Origin: Corynebacterium stationis
Lineage (GTDB): Bacteria > Actinomycetota > Actinomycetes > Mycobacteriales > Mycobacteriaceae
Direction of reading: 5' to 3'
DNA length: 64,000 bases
NCBI RefSeq assembly: GCF_001941345.1
Contig: NZ_CP009251.1
Location: forward strand, 682,001-746,000
Part shown: in pieces, positions 1-8,643 of the stretch
Layout of the letters: every line of letters begins with the position of its first letter
Position numbering within the stretch: position 1 is the first letter of the stretch
Notes under the pieces: generated by a model
What the model saw: the letters and a program-made list of their open reading frames with translations, nothing else
Told to the model about the DNA's origin: nothing
The model's database searches: none
Position numbers and translations under genes: made by a program

Positions 1-1657
1 GCACCCAGGCGTCGAAAAGCGTGGTGCCGCGATAGCGCACGCCGCCGGAATAGGGTGAGCTCATGGTCCATTCACCGGTAGTACGGTCGGTATCGAGCAG
101 CGGATAGCCACCGATGAACTTCACGACGCCTGCCTCCACGAGCGCCATGAGCTGACGCGTGCGGAAGATTGGTGGGCCGGAGCACGCCAGTTGCGCCAGC
201 GCAATGGCCTTATCAAACATGTGGTGGCGCGATTCCACGGTGTATCGCCCTTCCGCCCCCAGCACCTGGGAGGGCTTGCGGGAAAAGCCCAAAGACCACA
301 GGGCAGCACGCACTGGGCTATCTTGTCCCTGCTCGGCATCGCGCAGGTCTTCTTCCAGGCGCTGCATCACATACGCGGTGAGCTCTTGCGTGTTATCGAA
401 GTTGGCTGGCAAAAGATGCATCCAGCGCAGCAGTGAAAAACGCTTGGTGGTGTACTTTTCGATGACCTCATCCATCGCGCTGACGCCATTAAAGACCACA
501 CTGGCATCAACCTCAGCGTCATCGATAGCCTGCACAATGGTGTCCAAGTCGGCCTTGAGTGCTTGTGGTTCTACGCGGGCCAAAGTTTTGACGTATGCGT
601 GGTAAGCATCGCGCAGGACCGCTGGCCAGACCTCCACGTCATAGTCGATAGAGCGACGACCCTTACGATCGGAAAGATCCGCAACAACCTTCTTTAAACG
701 GGGAATCTCCGCTGCTGGTGGCAATCCACCATCATCAGACTGTGGCATAAACGGGTAACCGCGCCTGGAGCTCGCGTAATACGTTGGCTCTTTACCGGTG
801 GCAATATAACGCAGCCCACTGGCCGCATCTGGGTCCTCGACAAACTGCCCACCGCGTTCTTGCGTGGTCAAAATCAAAATATCGAAAAAGCCCATCCCTA
901 AGCCGCGGGAGAGTACCTTTTCATTGTCCTTGATGGAACTAACATCCTGCTCAATTGGGTTATTTGCCCGAATCCAGTTGAGGCCTGGATGAGTGTCCAA
1001 AGTTTCTTTGATCCACTTTTCCTGCGCGGCTAGGCCCTGTTCTTGCCAACCTGTAACTGCAATGGTTGCCGAAGCTTCGACAGTTTCACCGTTATCTAAA
1101 GTGATGATGTCATAATTATCAGCTTCTTCGATGCTGGTGGCACGGGCCTTGTGGCTACGTACAGTGACCCACGACGGAATATCTTGCAGAACAGACTGAT
1201 AAAACCACACTAAGTAATAGCCGTACAGCGCGCGTAGGGGATAAGACTCCGGGCGGAGTTCTTCTAATTCTTCGCGGCTAAAGCGCTCCCAAAGGCCATC
1301 GTCAAGCGGATGCTGTGTGACGTAATCCCGCTTTGCGCGGGTTACCTCCTCCTCGTGGCCTAAGTGCAGGCGCACCCACTCATAAATGGTGGGGCCTTCC
1401 ACCACCGGCGCCTCCACCGTCGCGCCGGGCTCCGAAAAGAGTGTCATGCCGTGTGCGAAAGTATTCATGCACAGCGCCTTGGTCTGCGTGGTATCCCAAA
1501 TCCGGCCACCGCCATGCTGTGCGTCATCAATTAAATGTAGATGGAATTCTTGCGGCGGGTTTTCCACCACATTAAAGTGCGCAACAAGCCGCTCCAGCGT
1601 CGATACGCCGCGCGGCCCTAATCCGATGAGCGCAATGGAAGGCGAAATAGTTGGCAT
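1..1657 (-). CDS. FAD/NAD(P)-binding protein, C-terminus cut by window edge
   Basis: The reading frame opens at an ATG and stays open for 552 codons to the window edge, so the 3' end is missing. The N-terminus carries a dinucleotide-binding loop, LIGLGPRGVSTLERL, at about residues 9-23. A second conserved stretch around residues 45-75 (GGGRIW, then NTFAHGMTLF) is typical of the FAD-NAD(P)-binding NAD_binding_9 family, whose members often exceed 600 residues. A further IAVTGW motif sits mid-protein. The family includes poorly characterised flavoproteins related to N-hydroxylases; the substrate is unknown. A GGGATGA sequence lies about 8 bases upstream of the ATG. No neighbour in the window hints at a pathway. 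Family assignment is fairly sure, function is not. Confidence 0.75.
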   Translation of the reverse strand, partial: MPTISPSIALIGLGPRGVSTLERLVAHFNVVENPPQEFHLHLIDDAQHGGGRIWDTTQTKALCMNTFAHGMTLFSEPGATVEAPVVEGPTIYEWVRLHLGHEEEVTRAKRDYVTQHPLDDGLWERFSREELEELRPESYPLRALYGYYLVWFYQSVLQDIPSWVTVRSHKARATSIEEADNYDIITLDNGETVEASATIAVTGWQEQGLAAQEKWIKETLDTHPGLNWIRANNPIEQDVSSIKDNEKVLSRGLGMGFFDILILTTQERGGQFVEDPDAASGLRYIATGKEPTYYASSRRGYPFMPQSDDGGLPPAAEIPRLKKVVADLSDRKGRRSIDYDVEVWPAVLRDAYHAYVKTLARVEPQALKADLDTIVQAIDDAEVDASVVFNGVSAMDEVIEKYTTKRFSLLRWMHLLPANFDNTQELTAYVMQRLEEDLRDAEQGQDSPVRAALWSLGFSRKPSQVLGAEGRYTVESRHHMFDKAIALAQLACSGPPIFRTRQLMALVEAGVVKFIGGYPLLDTDRTTGEWTMSSPYSGGVRYRGTTLFDAWV

Positions 1658-2258
1658 AAAAGTTTCATCCCTAAGATTCATAGACCATAAAGTCTGTCGT
1701 TTCTTCCGTCGACTATACCAACCTGTCTACTAAAATTAGTAAGAGCGGTTCATAAGTAATTCTTCTTTGACTATTTGACCGCCAGCTAGGCGCCTGACCA
1801 CCAGCTCCGGTCTGCAGCAAAATCCGGAATTTCATTCAGAATGGCCAAGAATATAAATGGCCACTAGCAGAGCTTGTTGAATTAAAACTTCGAATAGCGC
1901 AGCAGTTCCTATTCTCTAGGTAGGAGAGTGCCGCTGATTGCGCGGTGCGACATTGTAAGCCTCTCGCCAGATTCGGGTGTACTAAGCGGCAAAACTATTG
2001 ACTGTCTTGGGTTAGGGATTGGAGGTACCAGAATGCCTGCCGCCCCTTATCGGCCCGAACGGCCTATTTTCGCGATTCTTAATGATATAGCCGCAGGTGG
2101 GCGAAGCTCTTCTCCGCATATGAGGAGGCCTAGATTTTCACAATCGATACGAAAATAACAAGTTGTCCCAATCTGATTTACAGCGGGCGTGGATACAAGG
2201 GTGTGAAGCTAGCCCTGAAAGTAGGCAATCGCGAAGCTGGCGCCTAAAGTAGCTCCCT
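1658..2258. other. Non-coding gap of 601 bases
   Basis: This stretch lies between the flavoprotein gene and the TauE permease gene. It holds the presumed promoters of both. A short frame (1928-2158, GTG start after a TAGGAGAG sequence) encodes 76 residues without any recognisable motif, and I do not support it as a gene. I see no repeats, RNA gene or mobile-element ends. Confidence 0.5.
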
Positions 2259-3011
2259 GTGTTCACCGTCGCAGCAGTCATTGTCGTAGCCATCCTCATC
2301 GGCGCTTTCTTCCAGCGAATTACAGGCCTTGGGGTAGGGCTGGTTGGTGGTCCGGTTCTATCTATCTTTCTGGGGCCGGTTGCTGGCATCACCATGGTTA
2401 ACGGGCTATCGATTATCAACGCAGTTAACAATGCTTGGGCGGTGCGTAAGCAGACGGACTGGCGCAAGTTCCGACTCATTTCGGGAGCGTTGGTGGCGGG
2501 ATCTTTGCCGGCTGTGGCCGTAATTTTCTTTCTTGAGGGGCCGTGGCTGCTGGTGGCTATCGGTGCGTTTGTGCTGCTGGCGCTGGGTATCTCTCTTTTT
2601 CCGGCCGATAAATTTAACGTGTCGCCGGATGCCAAAGGCCCACTTTTGGCATTCGGTGCAGTCGGTGGATTTATGTCAACCATCGCGGGTATTGCAGGAC
2701 CCTCTCTTACGGTGTATTCGCGTATTACTGGATGGGACTATCGGGAATTTGTGGCGACGCTGCATCCCGTTCTGGTTGTCGCGAATACCGTTTCTTTCCT
2801 GTTGAAGCTCGTCTTACTTGGCGGGGTCGATTTCACCGGTACTCCGCTGTGGCTGTGGGTGCTTGCCGTTGCGATGCTTTTTGTGGGGGCCTGGCTGGGC
2901 GACCGCGTAAGCGCCCGAATTTCCACCTCGATGGCGCGCTCTCTTGCTACTGCCTTGGCGGCCGCAGGAGCGGGCGCCGTATTGATTCGTGGGCTTATGC
3001 AGTTAGCGTAG
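2259..3011 (+). CDS. TauE/SafE-family membrane permease
   Basis: A 250-residue, strongly hydrophobic protein with about eight predicted membrane segments. It begins with the family's typical first helix and the glycine-rich loop GLGVGLVGGPVLSIFLGP (residues about 23-40). A second related glycine-rich repeat (FGAVGGFMSTIAGIAGPSL, about 131-149) gives the two-fold internal symmetry of TauE/SafE proteins. Members export or import small sulfonates, sulfite or other organic anions; the substrate cannot be told here. The start is a GTG, with only a weak ribosome-binding site, so a nearby start is possible. It stands alone: the sequence that follows is pseudogene debris. Confidence 0.82.
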   Translation: MFTVAAVIVVAILIGAFFQRITGLGVGLVGGPVLSIFLGPVAGITMVNGLSIINAVNNAWAVRKQTDWRKFRLISGALVAGSLPAVAVIFFLEGPWLLVAIGAFVLLALGISLFPADKFNVSPDAKGPLLAFGAVGGFMSTIAGIAGPSLTVYSRITGWDYREFVATLHPVLVVANTVSFLLKLVLLGGVDFTGTPLWLWVLAVAMLFVGAWLGDRVSARISTSMARSLATALAAAGAGAVLIRGLMQLA

Positions 3012-3014
3012 GCT

Positions 3015-3155
3015 TCAGAGTTTTCCCAGGAGCAATGCTGCGATGCTAAGTGAGATTGGTTCTCCATTACTCAACAGCCCATAGATAGGTACGCTGAGTA
3101 AAATCAGCGCGGCGAGATATGAAGCCGGGGGTACCTCGCCAGCAAGCCCTACGCA
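3015..3155 (-). pseudogene. Possible C-terminal remnant of a membrane protein
   Basis: On the minus strand the last 40 or so residues before the stop at 3015 read like a transporter's final membrane helices (PASYLAALILLSVPIYGLL, then SLSIAALLLGKL). Upstream the same frame becomes low-quality and runs antisense into the aldehyde dehydrogenase remnant. It may be the tail of a deleted transporter gene. It could also be chance hydrophobicity; no family could be named. Confidence 0.22.
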
Positions 3156-3189
3156 AAGCACCACGATCTGCCTATCCCGGTCGATGCTG

Positions 3190-3935
3190 CGGACCAAGCC
3201 ACTGCGCAGCGGGGCGGTACGAGCCGAAAGGGCTGCGAGCGAGCCACTGGACGTAGCGCGTGACGATGTTGAGGGCACTGCGGATATTTTCCGCTTTTCC
3301 GCTTTTCCGCGGGAAGTAAGGGAAGCGCTGTCGCGCTACGAAAAGTTCGCTATGGTTGCCTTGACCGGCAGTGTCGGCAGTGACAGAGGCTGTCAGTGGC
3401 ACCTTAAAGCGCGTGCATCCGGAACTCGGGACAGGAGTGTAGTGCGGTTACCCGCATCGTGGTGGATGCAGAAGTAGAAACTCAGCTGGTAGAAAAATTA
3501 GTCAAGCAGATTATCACGCTGATGGTTGGGAACCCATCTGAAGGCGAGCACATCGAGCAGGGATTCTTGCCGTTTGCACAGCAAGAGACCGCAGACCGTG
3601 ACGGCTTTATCGCGCCAACTGTTCTTGCTAATGTCCTGCTAGACATCGAAGCAGCACAGGAAGAAATCTTCGAATCCGAAGACGAAGCGATCAACCGCGC
3701 GAATCAAACCCGCATGGTTTGGGTGCGTCGGTATGAGCCATTGATGCAGCGCGCTCTATCATGTACCACGCAAGATCGTTGTAGGTACCGTAGGAGTCAA
3801 TTCCTACCTCGTGCTGGCCAATGAGGCTCACATTCGGATTAACCACGCCCGTCATGCACGCAAGTGCGTGCTTAACGGAAGCGCAACGTATGAGGTAGTC
3901 AAACGCACAAAGGCGTGGCCTAGAGACTTTCCTCG
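3190..3935 (+). pseudogene. Decayed NAD-dependent aldehyde dehydrogenase
   Basis: Scattered pieces of a normal aldehyde dehydrogenase occur in the right order but in different frames. From 3241 one frame reads like the early-middle of the family (EPLDVARDDVEGTADIFRF). VALTGSVGS follows near 3355. At 3386 the frame changes and gives the conserved LKRVHPELG. At 3441 it changes again to SAVTRIVVDAEVETQL, the stretch normally just after the catalytic cysteine. Then come FIAPTVLANV and AQEEIF, and finally GTVGVNSYL and a tail ending KRTKAW. About 100 or more residues, including the catalytic-cysteine loop, are missing between ELG and SAVTR. There are at least two frameshifts and several deletions, so the gene is dead. 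It might once have served the TauE or inositol neighbours; that is inference. Confidence 0.8.
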
Positions 3936-3965
3936 GACCAGATCTTCGCTATTTCATAAGCACAA

Positions 3966-4727
3966 TTAGCGTCCTACTAGCGTGGTTTCAAAGTTATGCA
4001 TATCGGGGCGGTAGCAGTGATTGCCTAATTCGATGACCTGCCCGGAATTGTCCAGGGCTACACGTTCAACGGTGAGCAGCGGGCCGCCGTCATCGACATG
4101 CAGCAGGCGGCTTTCATCACCAACCGCGCGCCGGGCGCCAATCTTTTGATTCGCAATCTTTAAATCCACACCGCGGCGGCGCAGTGCATCGTACATGCCG
4201 CCGTCTTCTAGCTCTTCGCGGGTGATGTCATTAAAGGCTGGGGGAATGTGGTTTTCCAAAATCGCCACGGGGGTATCACCAGCGGAGCGAATGCGGCGAA
4301 TGAACAGAACCTCATCACCAACAGAGACACCAAGCTTTTCCGCGATAGTGGAATTCGCCGCCAGCAAGCGATGCTCTAAGACTTCGGTCTTTGGATCCAG
4401 GTTGGCGTTTTTCAAGTCATTGTAAAAAGACGTCAGCTCTACCGGACGCGTCACGTGGCTTTGGACCACCTGCGTGCCCACGCCACGGCGGCGCACCAGC
4501 AAGCCCTTGTCCACGACTTCTTGGATGGCGCGACGCACGGTAGGGCGGGAGACGCTGAGGCGCTTAGCCAAAGAGATTTCGTTTTCTAAGCGCGTGCCGG
4601 GAGGTAAAACGCCATCGCGAATTCCATCTTCCAGGCATTGTGCTACCTGGAAGTAAAGCGGGACCGGGCCGTTGCGGTCTAGGTCTTTAAAAAGTTCGGC
4701 GGGCCAGACCGGTGCGCTGGATGTCAT
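3966..4727 (-). CDS. iolR: GntR/HutC-family repressor of inositol genes (IolR)
   Basis: A 253-residue regulator with an N-terminal winged helix-turn-helix (about residues 20-90, with LAKRLSVSRPTVRRAI as recognition region) and a C-terminal UTRA ligand-binding domain (about 105-245). It is transcribed divergently from the inositol operon, exactly as the GntR-type IolR of C. glutamicum is. Known IolR represses iol genes and the inositol transporter gene in the absence of inositol. Sequences matching the published C. glutamicum IolR motif (KGWCHTRACA, from memory) lie in its own upstream region and at three other inositol promoters in this window, which supports the name. The ATG at 4727 follows an AGAAGGAAG ribosome-binding site. 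Confidence 0.85.
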   Translation of the reverse strand: MTSSAPVWPAELFKDLDRNGPVPLYFQVAQCLEDGIRDGVLPPGTRLENEISLAKRLSVSRPTVRRAIQEVVDKGLLVRRRGVGTQVVQSHVTRPVELTSFYNDLKNANLDPKTEVLEHRLLAANSTIAEKLGVSVGDEVLFIRRIRSAGDTPVAILENHIPPAFNDITREELEDGGMYDALRRRGVDLKIANQKIGARRAVGDESRLLHVDDGGPLLTVERVALDNSGQVIELGNHCYRPDMHNFETTLVGR

Positions 4728-4767
4728 GGGCTTCCTTCTCTGCTCGTCTACCTTTTCGCATGCAATA

Positions 4768-4777
4768 CGTTAGGACA
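4768..4777 (-). promoter_or_regulatory. Candidate IolR operator near iolR start
   Basis: Read on the minus strand this is TGTCCTAACG, nine of ten positions of the C. glutamicum IolR motif KGWCHTRACA (only the last base differs). It lies about 40 bases upstream of the iolR start codon, consistent with autoregulation. Confidence 0.45.
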
Positions 4778-5109
4778 ATTGAACAATATTACTTTGACGG
4801 TGATTTGTCCAGAGCTTTTAGGGCTTTAGACCTGGGAGGAATTCACCTATCAGTTGGTTTATCTTGCGGTTTTGTAAAACGACGGTATCACCCGGCGTGC
4901 GAATTCGTGCAGTTTTAGAACTTTAAATGTGGTTTTTGTCAGTTTACAAGCCGTCTTTGTTAGCTGTTTTAAAGATTAATGCACCCAGTGGGGTGGTGTA
5001 AATACGCTGTTCGGGGGCAAAGTAGGTGCTAGCCAGGCGGGGTGATGTGCGTGATGAGCTGCAGATATGTGTTCGTCCTGCGGATGGAAAAGAATTTTTA
5101 AAGAACCCC

Positions 5110-5137
5110 TTGCGGCTTCATTTGAATGTGCTATTGT
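5110..5137 (+). promoter_or_regulatory. Promoter of the inositol operon
   Basis: TTGCGG (5110-5115), a 16-base spacer and TATTGT (5132-5137) fit a corynebacterial sigma-A promoter. The predicted start of transcription is near 5144, about 59 bases before iolC. The -10 element overlaps the IolR-like site. Confidence 0.5.
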
Positions 5138-5144
5138 CAGGACA
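5135..5144 (-). promoter_or_regulatory. IolR operator overlapping the iolC promoter
   Basis: Minus-strand TGTCCTGACA matches the IolR motif KGWCHTRACA at all ten positions. It covers the end of the -10 element and the likely transcription start, a position suited to repression. Confidence 0.65.
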
Positions 5145-5202
5145 TGCGGCCGTGAGGGTCGCCACAATAGATTTAATTTGAGTGAGAGGTTGCAGGAGTC
5201 AA

Positions 5203-6159
5203 ATGGCGTATTTAACTAGCGCTCACGAAGTTCTGGCCATCGGCAGGCTTGGCGTGGATATCTATCCACTACAGTCCGGCGTTGGGCTAGAAGAGGTATC
5301 TTCTTTCGGCAAATACCTAGGCGGATCCGCAGCAAATGTCTCTGTTGCAGCCGCACGGCACGGGCACAATTCCGCACTGCTATCACGAGTAGGAAATGAC
5401 CCACTGGGTAAGTACCTGCTCAATGAGCTGGAAAGGCTCGGGGTAGATAATCAGTACGTCGCTACTGATCCGACTTATAAAACCCCGCTGACTTTGTGCG
5501 AAATTTTCCCACCAGATGATTTCCCGCTGTACTTCTACCGCGAGCCCAAAGCTCCGGATATGTGCATCGAGTCCTCTGACGTCAAACTCGAAGATGTCCG
5601 CGATGCAGAAATCTTGTGGTTTACCCTGACCGGTTTAAGCGAAGAGCCAAGCCGCGGCGCACATCAGGAAATCCTGAACACCCGCGCCCGGCGCAAGCAC
5701 ACCATCTTGGACTTGGACTACCGCGACATGTTCTGGAATTCCAAGCAGGAAGCAACAGAGCAGGCACACTGGGCACTCGAGCATGCCACCGTTGCGGTCG
5801 GTAACAAGGAAGAATGTGAGGTCGCCATCGGCGAAACCGAACCAGAACGCGCCGGCAAGGCGTTGTTGGAACATGGCGTGAAGTTGGCCATCGTTAAGCA
5901 AGGCCCCAAAGGCGTGCTGGCCATGACTGAAGATGAAACCGTCGAAGTGCCACCGGTGTGGGTCGATGTTGTCAACGGCCTCGGCGCTGGCGATGCCTTC
6001 GGTGGCGCGCTGTGCCACGGTCTGTTGTCCGACTGGCCACTCGAAAAAGTCCTGCGCTTTGCCAACGCGGCAGGCTCGGTGGTTGCCGGACGCTTAGAGT
6101 GCAGCACCGCCATGCCAACCACTGAAGAAGTTGAAGCAGCCCTAAGTCAGAAGGTCTAG
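5203..6159 (+). CDS. iolC: 5-dehydro-2-deoxygluconokinase IolC
   Basis: A 318-residue PfkB/ribokinase-fold kinase. The first PfkB signature (GGSAANVSVAAARHG) lies near residues 40-55. The C-terminal one (NGLGAGDAFGGALCHG) lies around residue 255 and contains the catalytic aspartate in GAGD. In the inositol pathway it phosphorylates 5-dehydro-2-deoxy-D-gluconate. The start was set at the ATG at 5203, because a clear AGGAG ends five bases upstream; an in-frame GTG at 5182 lacks one. It is the first gene of the operon, followed after two bases by the aldolase-like gene. The short length argues against the IolC-DUF2090 fusion seen in other bacteria. Confidence 0.92.
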   Translation: MAYLTSAHEVLAIGRLGVDIYPLQSGVGLEEVSSFGKYLGGSAANVSVAAARHGHNSALLSRVGNDPLGKYLLNELERLGVDNQYVATDPTYKTPLTLCEIFPPDDFPLYFYREPKAPDMCIESSDVKLEDVRDAEILWFTLTGLSEEPSRGAHQEILNTRARRKHTILDLDYRDMFWNSKQEATEQAHWALEHATVAVGNKEECEVAIGETEPERAGKALLEHGVKLAIVKQGPKGVLAMTEDETVEVPPVWVDVVNGLGAGDAFGGALCHGLLSDWPLEKVLRFANAAGSVVAGRLECSTAMPTTEEVEAALSQKV

Positions 6160-6161
6160 AG

Positions 6162-7073
6162 ATGACTGCACCACAAATTTCACCAGCGAGCTTTGAAAAG
6201 CTCCGCACTATACGTGCTGAAGACCCCAATGCGGTTGCGGAGAGTTTCCGCAGGCGTAAAAAGCGCACTTTGCTTGGCGATGATGGGAAGTTGTTCATCG
6301 TCGCCGCCGACCACCCGGCGCGCGGGGCATTGGGCGTCGGCGATAACCCCACCGCCATGGCCAACCGATATGAACTGCTAGAACGCATGGCCATTGCGCT
6401 GTCACGCCCCGGGGTAGACGGTGTGCTGGGAACGCCAGACATCATCGATGACCTGGCTGCACTGGGTTTGCTAGACGGGAAAATCATCGTCGGTTCCATG
6501 AACCGGGGTGGACTGCGCGGGGCATCTTTTGAAATGGATGACCGCTACACCGGCTACGACGTGGCGAGCATGGCTGAACGCGGCATCGACTTTGCCAAAA
6601 CCCTGGTGCGCATAAACCTAGAAGATGCCGGTACCTCACCAACATTGGAAGCCACTGCGAAAGCGGTCAATGAAGCCGCTGCAGCGCAGCTGCCGATTAT
6701 GTTGGAGCCCTTCATGAGCAACTGGGTTAACAACAAGGTCGTCAATGACTTAAGCCCCGATGCCGTCATCCAGTCCATCGGCATTGCAGCAGGTTTAGGT
6801 AATGATTCCTCCTATACCTGGATGAAACTTCCAGTGGTCGAAGAGATGGAACGCGTCATGGAAGCAACCACCATGCCGACCTTGCTGCTCGGTGGCGATA
6901 ACGGCGGTGACCCAGATGCAACCTATACCTCCTGGCAAAACGCCCTGTCTCTGCCAGGTGTTCGCGGACTCACCGTGGGACGCACTTTGCTCTACCCGCA
7001 CGATGACGATGTCGCCGCTGCCGTCGATATCGCAGCGAATATGGTCCACCCGTCCTTAGTACCTTCCGCCTGA
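6162..7073 (+). CDS. Cgl0159-family (beta/alpha)8 aldolase-like protein
   Basis: A 303-residue protein of the TIM-barrel family named after C. glutamicum Cgl0159, found at the same place in the C. glutamicum inositol operon. Segments such as IVAADHPARGALGVG (about 46-60), NLEDAGTSPTLEAT, then LLLGGDNGGDP near 245 resemble class I aldolases of the DeoC/FbaB type. No separate IolJ aldolase for 2-deoxy-5-keto-gluconate 6-phosphate occurs in this operon, so it is the obvious candidate for that cleavage into dihydroxyacetone phosphate and malonate semialdehyde. That role is inference from position. The gene starts two bases after the iolC stop, so the two are translationally coupled. Confidence 0.85.
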   Translation: MTAPQISPASFEKLRTIRAEDPNAVAESFRRRKKRTLLGDDGKLFIVAADHPARGALGVGDNPTAMANRYELLERMAIALSRPGVDGVLGTPDIIDDLAALGLLDGKIIVGSMNRGGLRGASFEMDDRYTGYDVASMAERGIDFAKTLVRINLEDAGTSPTLEATAKAVNEAAAAQLPIMLEPFMSNWVNNKVVNDLSPDAVIQSIGIAAGLGNDSSYTWMKLPVVEEMERVMEATTMPTLLLGGDNGGDPDATYTSWQNALSLPGVRGLTVGRTLLYPHDDDVAAAVDIAANMVHPSLVPSA

Positions 7074-7111
7074 TTTCTAACCCTGTACTTCCATCCCTTA
7101 AAGGAACACAC

Positions 7112-8623
7112 ATGTCTGAAAAGCTCATTAACCACTGGATCGATGGCAAAGAAGCCCCATCGGCCTCCGGCAACACCGCAGCCGTATACAACCCCGCAAC
7201 CGGTGAAGTCACCGGCCAGGTAGCACTAGCCAACCAAGAAGAAATTGATGCCACCATCGCATCCGCTGCCAAGGCCGCGAAGGTGTGGGGTGGGATGTCC
7301 ATCGCCAAGCGACAAGCCGTTATTTTCAAGTTCCGTGAACTGCTCAATGAACGTCGCGGCGAATTGGCAGAGATCATCACCGCTGAACACGGCAAGGTGC
7401 TCTCCGACGCCATGGGGGAGATCATGCGCGGCCAGGAAGTTGTGGAGCTGGCGACCGGCTTCCCACACCTGACCAAGGGCGCTTTCAACGAAAACGTATC
7501 TACCGGCATTGATGTCTATTCCATCAAGCAGCCACTCGGTGTTGTCGGCATCATCAGTCCATTTAACTTCCCAGCCATGGTGCCCATGTGGTTCTTCCCA
7601 ATCGCAATTGCCGCCGGCAACGCGGTTATTTTGAAGCCTTCCGAAAAGGACCCATCTGCAGCACTGTGGATGGCGAACCTGTGGACTGAAGCAGGCCTGC
7701 CTGATGGTGTCTTCAACGTCTTGCAAGGTGACAAGCTGGCTGTCGATGGCCTGCTCAATAGCCCAGAGGTCTCCGCTATCTCGTTTGTGGGCTCCACCCC
7801 GATTGCGAAGTACATCTACGAAACCTCGGCGAAGAACGGCAAGCGCGTGCAGTCGCTCGGTGGCGCGAATAACCACATGTTGGTGCTGCCTGATGCTGAC
7901 CTGGACTTGGTTGCTGACCAGGCTATCAACGCTGGTTACGGCGCTGCTGGTGAGCGCTGCATGGCTGTATCGACCGTGCTGGCGATTGACTCTATTGCTG
8001 ATGAGCTCATCGCCAAGATTGAAGAGCGCATCGCTACCTTGCGCGTCGGCAACGGTGCCGGCGATGAAAACGGTGAGCCACACTTGGGCCCACTCATTTC
8101 CGAAGCACACCGCGAGCGCGTGTCCGGCTACGTCGATATTGCGGAAGCCGACGGCGCAAAGATTGTTGTCGATGGCCGCAGCTGCAGCGTGGAAGGCCAT
8201 GAGGAAGGCTTCTTCTTCGGCCCAACGCTTATCGATGACATCCCCACCTCCTCCCGTGCCTACAAAGAAGAAATCTTCGGCCCGGTACTGTCGGTTGTTC
8301 GTGTTGCTTCCTTTGATGAGGCAATCGCACTCATCAACTCCGGTGAGTTCGGCAATGGCACCGCAATCTTTACCAACGATGGTGGTGCGGCGCGCCGCTT
8401 CCAGCATGAGATTGAAGTCGGCATGATTGGCATCAACGTCCCCATCCCGGTGCCAGTTGCCTACCACTCCTTTGGCGGCTGGAAGAACTCACTCTTTGGC
8501 GACGCCAAGGCCTACGGCACCCACGGATTCGACTTCTTCACCCGGGAAAAGGCGATCACCAGCCGCTGGCTCGACCCAGCAACCCACGGTGGCATCAACC
8601 TGGGATTCCCACAAAACGACTAG
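7112..8623 (+). CDS. iolA: Methylmalonate/malonate-semialdehyde dehydrogenase IolA (acylating)
   Basis: A 503-residue aldehyde dehydrogenase of the MmsA/IolA subfamily. It shows the Rossmann FVGSTPIAKYIYE near residue 225, LGGANNH in place of the usual LELGGK (typical for this subfamily), and the catalytic cysteine in AAGERCMAVST near residue 285. Members convert malonate semialdehyde to acetyl-CoA and CO2 with NAD and CoA, the last inositol step. The ATG at 7112 follows an AAAGGA ribosome-binding site. The downstream gap to iolB is 20 bases. Long open frames on the opposite strand are codon-usage shadows. Confidence 0.93.
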   Translation: MSEKLINHWIDGKEAPSASGNTAAVYNPATGEVTGQVALANQEEIDATIASAAKAAKVWGGMSIAKRQAVIFKFRELLNERRGELAEIITAEHGKVLSDAMGEIMRGQEVVELATGFPHLTKGAFNENVSTGIDVYSIKQPLGVVGIISPFNFPAMVPMWFFPIAIAAGNAVILKPSEKDPSAALWMANLWTEAGLPDGVFNVLQGDKLAVDGLLNSPEVSAISFVGSTPIAKYIYETSAKNGKRVQSLGGANNHMLVLPDADLDLVADQAINAGYGAAGERCMAVSTVLAIDSIADELIAKIEERIATLRVGNGAGDENGEPHLGPLISEAHRERVSGYVDIAEADGAKIVVDGRSCSVEGHEEGFFFGPTLIDDIPTSSRAYKEEIFGPVLSVVRVASFDEAIALINSGEFGNGTAIFTNDGGAARRFQHEIEVGMIGINVPIPVPVAYHSFGGWKNSLFGDAKAYGTHGFDFFTREKAITSRWLDPATHGGINLGFPQND

Positions 8624-8643
8624 CTAAGTGAGCAGGAGAGGAC

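Larger units (their letters stand above)
4728..5202. other. Divergent iolR-iolC control region, 475 bases
   Basis: This AT-rich gap separates the divergent iolR and iolC genes. I find an iolC promoter near 5110-5137 and two IolR-like sites (4768-4777 and 5135-5144). The middle part holds no credible gene. A regulatory leader or further operators in it cannot be excluded. Confidence 0.6.

Noticed and set aside
1928..2158. 76-codon frame with GTG start after a purine-rich sequence
   Set aside because: No recognisable motif or hydrophobic pattern; too short to support by itself.
7226..8467. Open frame of 413 codons on the minus strand, antisense to iolA
   Set aside because: It mirrors the codon pattern of the strongly supported iolA gene, has no family motif and no ribosome-binding site.
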